Assembly: GCA_015068305.1 (NCBI GenBank)
Contig: SVKV01000020.1
Span: 1 to 37,529 of the forward strand
DNA: 37,529 nucleotides
Direction of reading: 5' to 3'
Origin: Oscillospiraceae bacterium
GTDB lineage: Bacteria > Bacillota > Clostridia > Oscillospirales > Oscillospiraceae
The position numbers and the translations under genes are program-made. The stretch's first letter is position 1; each line of letters begins with the position of its first letter. This document shows, one piece after another, positions 30,638-37,529 of the stretch. The notes below the pieces were generated by a model that saw only the letters and a list, made by a program, of their open reading frames with translations, was not told where the DNA came from and searched no databases.

Positions 30638-33600
30638 GAGAACAGATATCCACAAGATCATGGTCATCGGCTCCGGCCCCATTGTGATCGGGCAGGCAGC
30701 GGAATTTGATTATGCCGGAACACAGGCCTGCCTTGCCCTGAAGGAGGAGGGATACGAGGTCATCCTCTGCAATTCCAATCCCGCCACCATCATGACAGAC
30801 CCTTCCATTGCGGATAAGGTCTATATGGAACCGCTGACGCTGGAATACATTGCCCGTATCGTCCGCTATGAGCGGCCGGATGCCATCATCCCCGGCATCG
30901 GCGGACAGACCGGCCTGAATCTTGCCATGCAGCTGGAAAAGAAGGGGATTTTGCGGGAATGTCGGGTAGAATTACTGGGAACACCCAGCCGCAGTATTGA
31001 ACAGGCAGAGGACCGGGAGCTATTCAAGGAGCTGTGCGAAAGCCTTGGCGAGCCGGTGCTTCCTTCCATGATCGCAAACTCCATGGAGGAAGGTCTGAAC
31101 GCTGCAAAGGAAATCGGTTATCCCGTTGTCCTGCGGCCGGCCTTTACCCTTGGCGGTACCGGAGGCGGATTTGCGGACAATGAGGAGGAGTTCCGCCAGA
31201 TCATGAAAAATGCCCTTGCGCTGTCTCCCGTCCATCAGGTGCTGGTGGAAAAGAGCATCAGGGGCTTTAAGGAAATCGAATACGAGGTCATGCGGGATGC
31301 CAACGACACCGCCATTGCCATCTGCAACATGGAGAATCTGGACCCGGTGGGCATCCATACCGGCGATTCCATTGTTGTCTGCCCATCCCAGACCCTGAGC
31401 AACCGGGAATACCATATGCTCCGGGATTCTGCCCTGAAGCTGATCCGCGCGCTGAAAATTCAGGGCGGCTGCAATGTGCAGTTCGCCCTGGACCCAAACT
31501 CCTTTCAGTATTACCTGATCGAAGTCAACCCCAGAGTGTCCCGCAGCTCCGCGCTGGCTTCCAAAGCATCCGGTTATCCCATTGCAAGAGTTTCTGCGAA
31601 AATCTGTATCGGTATGACACTGGATGAGATCATGCTTGCCAACACCTGCGCCGCCTTTGAACCTGCGCTGGACTATGTGGTGACGAAAATGCCCCGGTTT
31701 CCCTTTGACAAATTTTTCGATGCCAACAACCGGCTGGGCACCCAGATGAAGGCCACCGGCGAGACCATGAGTGTCGGCAGAACCTTTGAGGAAAGCCTCT
31801 TAAAGGGCATCCGCAGTCTGGAGATCGGTGTGTACCATCTGCATATGGATAAATTCGATGACTGGGACAGAGAAGAACTGCTGAGCTATATTGCTATCGG
31901 CACCGATGACCGGATCTATGCCATTGCCCAACTTTTTCGGTTGGGCGCGTCGGTGGAGGAAATCGCCGCAGAGAGCGCCATTGATCCCTTCTTCCTCCGC
32001 AAACTGCGAAATATCGTGGCAATGGAGGGGTATCTGAAAGAGCACCTCATGGACGGCGGTGCCCTGTTTGAAGCGAAAAAGTGCGGGTTTTCCGATAAAG
32101 CCATCGCAAAGCTCTGGGGTGTCAGTGAGCGGACAATCTACGCCCTCCGCAGAAAGCAGAACATCCGCCCCGGTTACCGGATGATCGATTCCTGCGCGGT
32201 GGAATTTGACAGCTATATCCCGTATTTTTACTCCACCTATGAAACGGAGAACGAATCTGTGGTGTCGGACAGGAAAAAGATCATCGTTCTGGGCTCCGGT
32301 CCCATCCGCATCGGCCAGGGCGTGGAGTTTGACTATTCCACCGTCCATGCCATTCAGACCATCCGGAAAGCCGGATACGAAGCCATTATCATCAACAACA
32401 ACCCGGAAACGGTATCCACGGATTACACCTGCTCGGACAAGCTGTACTTTGAACCTCTGACAGCAGAAGATGTGATGAACATTATTCTGCTGGAACAGCC
32501 GGAGGGCGTGATTGCCAGTTTGGGCGGCCAGACCGCCATCAACCTTGCCCAGCCATTAACAGATCTGGGTGTGAAGATCATCGGCACCGACTGTGCTGCC
32601 ATTGAAAAGGCGGAGGACCGGAACGCTTTTGAGAATCTGCTGGAGCGTCTGAATGTTCCGAGAGCCAAGGGTAAAGCCGTAACGAGAATTGAGGATGGCG
32701 TTGCGGCTGCCCGGGAAATCGGATACCCGGTGCTGGTGCGTCCCAGCTTTGTTCTGGGTGGGCGGGCAATGCAGATCGTTGCGGAAGAACAGCAGCTGCG
32801 CCATTATCTGCACACCGCCGTAGAGATCGATACGGACAAGCCCGTTCTGGTGGATAAGTATATCCGGGGCAAGGAGGTGGAAATTGATGCCATCTGCGAC
32901 GGAACCGATGTGTTCGTTCCCGGCATTATGGAACTGGTGGAACGCACCGGTGTTCACTCCGGTGACTCGATCAGCGTATATCCCTCTTTCTCAATTTCTA
33001 ATAAGGTCAAGGGCATGATCCTACAATACGCAAAAAAACTGGGGCCTGCCATTGGCATCAGGGGACTGTTTAATATCCAGTTCATCGTGGACGCCAACGA
33101 GGATGTGTATATTATTGAGGTCAATCCCCGGTCCTCCCGGACGGTTCCGTTTCTGAGCAAGGCTACCGGGTATCCGCTGGCGGATATCGCCACGCTGGTT
33201 GCGCTTGGCCACAGCCTGAAAGAGCAGGGTATCGATGTGCTGTACCCCGACGAGAAGAAGCGCTGGTATGCAAAGGCTCCTGCATTCTCATTCTCAAAGC
33301 TCCGTGGCCTGGATGCTTACCTCTCCCCGGAAATGAAATCCACCGGCGAGGCCATCGGCTATGACAGCTCCCTGACCCGGGCACTTTACAAGGCATTGCA
33401 GGCCTCCGGTGTGAAGCTGCAGAACTACGGCACGGTCTTTGCCACGATCTCCGATGCGGACAAGGAGGAGGCACTGCCCCTGCTGCGCCGGTTCTATCGG
33501 CTGGGCTTCAACCTGGAAGCCACGGCAGGTACAGCGGCATTCCTGAAAAAACATGGCATCCGCACCCGTGTCAAAGCCAAGGTAGACGATGGTTCCACAG

Positions 33601-33809
33601 AAATTCTCGACACCATCCGGCAGGGCCATGTGACCTATGTCATCAACACCATGGATGTCCGCTGCGAGGACATTCACTCCGGCTCCAGCCAGATCCGCCG
33701 CTGCGCTGTGGAAAACGGCGTGACCATGCTCACCGCGCTGGATACCGTCCGTGTGCTGCTGGATGTGCTGGAGGAGATCACATTGGGCATTTCCACAATT
33801 GACACATAA
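30630..33809 (+). CDS. carB: Carbamoyl phosphate synthase, large subunit
   Basis: Makes carbamoyl phosphate from bicarbonate, ammonia and two ATP. The start is the ATG at 30630 (GGAGG upstream), giving [17 protein letters not shown]; the earlier ATG at 30561 lies inside carA. 1059 residues. Two homologous ATP-grasp halves begin with [17 protein letters not shown] and [16 protein letters not shown]. The inner hinge and oligomerisation region lies between them, and a methylglyoxal-synthase-like allosteric domain forms the last 140 or so residues. It serves both the arginine and pyrimidine branches. Confidence 0.98.
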   Translation: MPKRTDIHKIMVIGSGPIVIGQAAEFDYAGTQACLALKEEGYEVILCNSNPATIMTDPSIADKVYMEPLTLEYIARIVRYERPDAIIPGIGGQTGLNLAMQLEKKGILRECRVELLGTPSRSIEQAEDRELFKELCESLGEPVLPSMIANSMEEGLNAAKEIGYPVVLRPAFTLGGTGGGFADNEEEFRQIMKNALALSPVHQVLVEKSIRGFKEIEYEVMRDANDTAIAICNMENLDPVGIHTGDSIVVCPSQTLSNREYHMLRDSALKLIRALKIQGGCNVQFALDPNSFQYYLIEVNPRVSRSSALASKASGYPIARVSAKICIGMTLDEIMLANTCAAFEPALDYVVTKMPRFPFDKFFDANNRLGTQMKATGETMSVGRTFEESLLKGIRSLEIGVYHLHMDKFDDWDREELLSYIAIGTDDRIYAIAQLFRLGASVEEIAAESAIDPFFLRKLRNIVAMEGYLKEHLMDGGALFEAKKCGFSDKAIAKLWGVSERTIYALRRKQNIRPGYRMIDSCAVEFDSYIPYFYSTYETENESVVSDRKKIIVLGSGPIRIGQGVEFDYSTVHAIQTIRKAGYEAIIINNNPETVSTDYTCSDKLYFEPLTAEDVMNIILLEQPEGVIASLGGQTAINLAQPLTDLGVKIIGTDCAAIEKAEDRNAFENLLERLNVPRAKGKAVTRIEDGVAAAREIGYPVLVRPSFVLGGRAMQIVAEEQQLRHYLHTAVEIDTDKPVLVDKYIRGKEVEIDAICDGTDVFVPGIMELVERTGVHSGDSISVYPSFSISNKVKGMILQYAKKLGPAIGIRGLFNIQFIVDANEDVYIIEVNPRSSRTVPFLSKATGYPLADIATLVALGHSLKEQGIDVLYPDEKKRWYAKAPAFSFSKLRGLDAYLSPEMKSTGEAIGYDSSLTRALYKALQASGVKLQNYGTVFATISDADKEEALPLLRRFYRLGFNLEATAGTAAFLKKHGIRTRVKAKVDDGSTEILDTIRQGHVTYVINTMDVRCEDIHSGSSQIRRCAVENGVTMLTALDTVRVLLDVLEEITLGISTIDT

Positions 33810-33819
33810 GGAGGATTCT

Positions 33820-35007
33820 ATGCTGACCCCCAATATGCATTATTCAGAATTGAAGGATTCCTATCTGTTCAATACCATCTATCGCAAAACATCCGAGTAT
33901 CAGGCTGCACATCCGGAGGAAAAGATCTACCGCATGGGTGTGGGCGATGTCTCCCGCCCGTTGTGCGAGGCCGTGATTCAGGCACTGCACGAGGCCGTGG
34001 ATGACCAGGCAACGATGACGCATTTTCATGGGTATATGCCGGAAAGCGGCGCACCGGAGCTGCGGAAAGCCATCTCGGAATACTATCGGCGGTTCTGTGT
34101 TTCAGTAGCAGCCGATGAAGTATTCGTATCAAGCGGCGCCTGCGATGATCTGGGAGATATTCTTGAGCTGTTTCACAGGGACAACACTGTGCTTGTGATC
34201 GAGCCTGCGTACCCTGAGTATGTGGATACCAATATTCTCTGCGGAAGGAAAGTCATCCACCTGGATTCCGGAGAGGAGAATGGCTTTTTACCGTTGCCCA
34301 GCGAGGAGATCCAGGCAGATATTATCTATATTTGTTCACCCAATAACCCCACCGGCGCAGCATATGATCGGGAAAAGCTGCGCAAATGGGTGGACTATGC
34401 CAACCGGAATGGAGCTGTGATCCTCTATGATGCAGCTTATGAGATCTTCATCGAAGATCCTGCCATTCCCCACAGTATTTTTGAAATTCCGGGGGCCGAA
34501 ACCTGTGCGATTGAGATCTGTTCCTTGTCCAAAACAGCCGGTTTTACAGGTACACGGCTGGGATACACGGTTGTTCCCAAGGCGTTGGAGCGAATGGGGA
34601 TGAATCTGAACACAATGTGGGCACGGAACCGGGAGACGAGAACCAACGGTATCTCCTATATCCTGCAAAAAGGCGCAGCCGCCGTGTTTACACCGGCTGG
34701 CTTGGCGCAGATTCAAAAGAATATCCAGGTTTACAAGGAGAATGCCCGGGTTCTGATGACCGCCTTTGACCGAAGTGGCATTTGGTACTGCGGCGGCAGG
34801 AATTCTCCGTATATCTGGCTGAAATGCCCGGAGGGCATGGGCGGTTGGGAGTTCTTTGATCACCTGCTGAATCAAATTCAGGTGGTGGGCATTCCGGGCG
34901 AAGGCTTCGGTGCCTGCGGTAAGGGATACTTCCGTTTTTCTGCTTTCGGAGATCCGGAAGACACAAAGGAAGCGGCGAACCGTCTTTGCAAGCTGCTGGG
35001 GAGGTGA
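33820..35007 (+). CDS. Class I/II aminotransferase, DapL-like (possible glutamine transaminase)
   Basis: A 395-residue PLP enzyme of fold type I. The start is the ATG at 33820 with AAGGAGG upstream. The N-terminus (LKDSYLFNTIYRKTSEYQ, YRMGVGDVSRPLCEAVI, HGYMPESGAPELRKAI) resembles LL-diaminopimelate aminotransferase. PLP residues are SPNNPTG (173-179), D204 in YDAAYE, and the Schiff-base Lys238 in SLSKTAGFTGTRLGY; RFSAFG carries the C-terminal substrate Arg. Its stop overlaps the ribosome site of the following nitrilase gene. Aminotransferase plus omega-amidase is the known arrangement of the glutamine transamination route, so glutamine may be the amino donor; LL-diaminopimelate or another substrate remains possible. 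Confidence 0.85.
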   Translation: MLTPNMHYSELKDSYLFNTIYRKTSEYQAAHPEEKIYRMGVGDVSRPLCEAVIQALHEAVDDQATMTHFHGYMPESGAPELRKAISEYYRRFCVSVAADEVFVSSGACDDLGDILELFHRDNTVLVIEPAYPEYVDTNILCGRKVIHLDSGEENGFLPLPSEEIQADIIYICSPNNPTGAAYDREKLRKWVDYANRNGAVILYDAAYEIFIEDPAIPHSIFEIPGAETCAIEICSLSKTAGFTGTRLGYTVVPKALERMGMNLNTMWARNRETRTNGISYILQKGAAAVFTPAGLAQIQKNIQVYKENARVLMTAFDRSGIWYCGGRNSPYIWLKCPEGMGGWEFFDHLLNQIQVVGIPGEGFGACGKGYFRFSAFGDPEDTKEAANRLCKLLGR

Positions 35008-35012
35008 GGAGT

Positions 35013-35795
35013 TTGAAAATTTCGTGTCTGCAAATGAATATGCACCTTGGCTGCCCGGACGAAAACTATGCACACGCGCAGCAGATGATACAGGCTGCAA
35101 TGGCTGAAAAACCGGATGTACTGGTGCTTCCGGAGACATGGAATACCGGCTTTTTTCCAAGAGAGAATCTGACCGGGTTGTGTGATCAGGACGGGGAACG
35201 GGTGAAAGCGGAGATCGGCACACTGGCGAAAAAGTATCGGGCGAACATCGTAGCAGGCAGTGTATCCAATGTTAGGGACGGTAACGTGTACAACACCGCC
35301 ATGGTCTTTGACCGGAACGGCAGCTGTATTGCTTCCTATGACAAAACCCATCTGTTCACCCCTATGGGGGAGAATGATTACTACACCCCTGGTGATCATC
35401 TGTGCAGATTTGTCTTGGATGATGTGAAGTGCGGTATTATCATCTGCTATGATGTGCGTTTTCCGGAACTGACCCGGAGTTTAGCGGTGGAAGGACTGGA
35501 TATGCTGTTTGTCGTATCCCAATGGCCGAAAGTGCGGACCTTCCATTTGCATACACTCATTGCGGCCCGGGCAATTGAGAACCAGATGTTTGTGGTCTGC
35601 TGCAATTCCTGCGGCACTGCGGGTGAGATCGTCTACGGCGGCAATTCTGCCATCATTGACCCTTGGGGGCAAACAATTGCCGTCGCTGGGGAGAAGGAAG
35701 AAATCCTGACAGGCGCGTGTGACAGAGGTGCGCTGACAGAGATTCGAGGTACCATTCCCGTGTTCCGGGACAGACGACCTGAGTTATACAGCTGA
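35013..35795 (+). CDS. Nitrilase-superfamily amidase, omega-amidase-like
   Basis: 260 residues. The likely start is a TTG at 35013, preceded at ideal distance by GGAGGTGA (35000-35007) inside the previous gene; translation then begins MKISCLQMNMHLG. The nitrilase catalytic triad is complete: E41 (VLPETWNTGF), K111 (YDKTHLF), C145 (IICYDVRFPEL). The sequence style is nearest to MtnU/YafV/Nit2 omega-amidases, which hydrolyse 2-oxoglutaramate, the product of glutamine transamination, to 2-oxoglutarate and ammonia. Because nadE follows 22 nt later and the NadE glutaminase domain is also a nitrilase relative, a role in supplying ammonia to NadE is an alternative. Confidence 0.85.
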   Translation: MKISCLQMNMHLGCPDENYAHAQQMIQAAMAEKPDVLVLPETWNTGFFPRENLTGLCDQDGERVKAEIGTLAKKYRANIVAGSVSNVRDGNVYNTAMVFDRNGSCIASYDKTHLFTPMGENDYYTPGDHLCRFVLDDVKCGIIICYDVRFPELTRSLAVEGLDMLFVVSQWPKVRTFHLHTLIAARAIENQMFVVCCNSCGTAGEIVYGGNSAIIDPWGQTIAVAGEKEEILTGACDRGALTEIRGTIPVFRDRRPELYS

Positions 35796-35817
35796 AAGAA
35801 AGGCGGGAAAATCTGAT

Positions 35818-36567
35818 ATGGTATTCTGTGCGAAAGAAATGAAAAAATCCCTGATTCAATGGATCAGGGATTGGTTTGAGCAGAATGGATATGGCTGCAA
35901 TGCCGTCATTGGAATCTCCGGTGGCAAGGACAGTTCTGTTTGTGCCGCACTGTGTGTGCAGGCGCTGGGAAAAGACCGCGTGATTGGTGTTCTGATGCCC
36001 AATGGAACACAAAGCGACATTGCGGACAGCCGTCAGCTTGTAGAACATCTCGGAATCCGCAGTGTTACGGTCAATATTGCCGGTGCCGTGGATGCCATCC
36101 ATGCGCAGCTCAGGGCGGCCCGAATCGATGCGACCGCCCAGACGGAAATCAATCTGCCTCCCAGGATCCGGATGTCCGTGTTGTATGCAGTGTCCCAATC
36201 CATGAACGGACGGGTCATCAACACCTGCAACCTGTCCGAGGACTGGGTGGGCTATTCCACCCGCTACGGCGACAGCGCCGGAGATGTATCCCTGTTGGGA
36301 AAACTGACCGTTCAGGAGGTAAAGGCATTGGGCAGGGAAATGGGCTTGCCTGAAAATCTGGTGGAGAAAACCCCCTCTGACGGTCTTTGCGGCAGCAGTG
36401 ATGAGCAGAAGCTGGGCTTTTCCTATGCTGTTCTGGATCGATACATCCGTGAAGGCGATTGTGAAGATCCTGTTATCCGTGAAAAAATCGACGAACTGCA
36501 TCGTGCAAACCGGTTCAAACTGGAACTGATACCTGTGTTCGAGTCCGGTCTGGAGGAAAAAGCATGA
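35818..36567 (+). CDS. nadE: NAD(+) synthase, ammonia-dependent form
   Basis: Amidates nicotinic acid adenine dinucleotide to NAD with ATP. 249 residues: only the synthetase domain, without the N-terminal glutaminase domain of the long form. The ATP-pyrophosphatase loop is SGGKDS (34-39). Further motifs are RVIGVLMPNGTQ, NTCNLSEDWVGYSTRYGDSAGD and KTPSDGLCGSSDEQKLGF. The ribosome site is modest. Lacking its own glutaminase, it depends on free ammonia, which the upstream amidase could provide. Its stop overlaps the next start (ATGA). Confidence 0.95.
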   Translation: MVFCAKEMKKSLIQWIRDWFEQNGYGCNAVIGISGGKDSSVCAALCVQALGKDRVIGVLMPNGTQSDIADSRQLVEHLGIRSVTVNIAGAVDAIHAQLRAARIDATAQTEINLPPRIRMSVLYAVSQSMNGRVINTCNLSEDWVGYSTRYGDSAGDVSLLGKLTVQEVKALGREMGLPENLVEKTPSDGLCGSSDEQKLGFSYAVLDRYIREGDCEDPVIREKIDELHRANRFKLELIPVFESGLEEKA

Positions 36568-37529
36568 CCAGAGATCTAACCGTTGGAAATCCCGGGACTG
36601 TCCTGTGGAGGTTCTGCCTGCCGTTGTTCGGCAGTGTGATATTCCAGCAGATGTATAACATTGCCGACAGCCTGATCGCCGGAAAATTCATCGGAGAGAC
36701 AGCGTTGGCAGCGGTGGGAAATGCTTACGAGGTGACACTATTGTTCCTTTCCGTTTCCTTTGGCTGCAACATTGGCTGCTCTGTGATTACAGCGCAGAAA
36801 TTCGGTGCACGGCAGTACGGAGAAATGAAGACCGCAGTATACACATCCCTGATTGGAAGCGGAGTGCTGTGCGTGCTGCTGATGTCGGTGGGCTTTCTGT
36901 GTCTGGACTGGATGCTGAAGCTGATCCAGACTCCCGGAGATGTCTTTGCGGATTGTAAGGATTATCTGCGGATCTACATTTTGAGCCTGCCTTTTGTCTT
37001 TGGTTATAATGTGGCAACGGGAATCTTCTCCGCATTGGGAGATTCCCAGACACCGTTCTGGTTCCTGGCGGGATCGTCCCTGACAAACATTGGGATGGAC
37101 GTGTTGTTTGTGGCTGTATTTTCCCTGGGTGTTCCCGGAGTTGCCTGGGCAACGCTGATCTGCCAGGGAGTAAGCTGCGTTTTTGCAATGGTTGTGGTTT
37201 TTGGGAAGCTCCGTCGGATTCGGACAGAAGGTGCGGTACAGATGTTCTCGGGGAAGCATCTGCGGCAAATTGCCATTGTGGCAATTCCCAGCATGCTGCA
37301 GCAGAGCTTCATCTCTGTAGGCAATATCGTCATTCAGGGGATCATCAATCCCTATGGCTCCGGTGTGATGGCAGGCTATAGCGCAGCGGTGAAGCTGAAT
37401 AATCTGGTGACGACTTCCTTTACAACGATTGGAAACGGAATGTCCAATTATACAGCCCAGAATAGCGGAGCGGCGAATCCCGGTCGTGTTCGGCAGGGCT
37501 ACTGGGCAGGGCTGAAAATGGTTTGGCTT
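36564..37529 (+). CDS. MATE-family efflux transporter (3' partial)
   Basis: The frame opens at an ATG overlapping the nadE stop (ATGA), with GGAGG upstream, and stays open for 322 codons to the window end. MTRDLTVGNPGTVLWRFCLP, then FQQMYNIADSLIAGKFIGE and ALAAVGNAYEVTLLFLSVS is the typical N-terminus of MATE transporters, with the conserved QxxYNxxD-type motif in helix 2. At least six to eight hydrophobic helices follow, with SALGDSQTPFWF in the first half and QQSFISVGNIVIQGIIN starting the second. The substrate cannot be told from sequence. Coupling to nadE places it in the glutamine operon, perhaps only as a passenger. Confidence 0.9.
   Translation, partial: MTRDLTVGNPGTVLWRFCLPLFGSVIFQQMYNIADSLIAGKFIGETALAAVGNAYEVTLLFLSVSFGCNIGCSVITAQKFGARQYGEMKTAVYTSLIGSGVLCVLLMSVGFLCLDWMLKLIQTPGDVFADCKDYLRIYILSLPFVFGYNVATGIFSALGDSQTPFWFLAGSSLTNIGMDVLFVAVFSLGVPGVAWATLICQGVSCVFAMVVVFGKLRRIRTEGAVQMFSGKHLRQIAIVAIPSMLQQSFISVGNIVIQGIINPYGSGVMAGYSAAVKLNNLVTTSFTTIGNGMSNYTAQNSGAANPGRVRQGYWAGLKMVWL

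Overview
The window looks like a chromosomal segment of a Gram-positive anaerobe of class Clostridia, probably Oscillospiraceae-like. The pointers are GC-rich core genes, strong purine-rich ribosome sites, a type III glutamine synthetase, an ammonium transporter fused to PII, Fe-S-type PurF, pyruvate phosphate dikinase and ANTAR-type control. The taxon is inferred from gene style only.

Layout. (1) 1-2765: pyruvate phosphate dikinase (5' end cut by the window) and its terminator. (2) About 2770-8335: a visibly AT-richer accessory island. It holds decayed fragments (a frameshifted minus-strand reading, a truncated FtsX-type permease, a short frame broken by an amber stop), a 1248-residue protein with a restriction-endonuclease-like N-terminus and a STAND-type NTPase (candidate anti-phage protein), a DUF6061-like small protein, and a 24-nt match to the 3' end of a tRNA-Leu that may be an old integration scar. 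(3) 8336-13540, minus strand: a nitrogen operon with the three domains of glutamate synthase as separate genes (amidotransferase, ferredoxin/FMN synthase, GXGXG), a short type I glutamine synthetase, and an ANTAR RNA-binding antiterminator as last gene. (4) 13541-13888: a divergent control region. Each side has a promoter with a 17-nt spacer, followed at once by an intrinsic terminator in the leader. On the minus side a perfect 8-bp hairpin with an A1/G4 hexaloop, the ANTAR-target signature, competes with the terminator. (5) 13889-37529, plus strand: a tightly packed run of 16 genes: glnN, amt-PII, asnB, purC, purA, purB, guaA, glmS, pyrG, purF, carA, carB, an aminotransferase, a nitrilase-family omega-amidase, nadE and a MATE transporter cut by the window end.

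The unifying theme is glutamine. One side imports ammonia and makes glutamine. The other holds seven glutamine amidotransferases that spend it on glutamate, asparagine, GMP, glucosamine-6-P, CTP, phosphoribosylamine and carbamoyl phosphate. The aminotransferase/omega-amidase pair suggests a further glutamine-using route. With an ANTAR protein, two attenuators and several unexplained structured leaders (before glnN, amt and glmS), the segment reads as one co-regulated glutamine supply-and-demand locus, possibly controlled by RNA antitermination. The best candidates for undescribed biology are this organisation, the two three-way-junction leaders (15993-16068 and 24574-24665) and the STAND protein.
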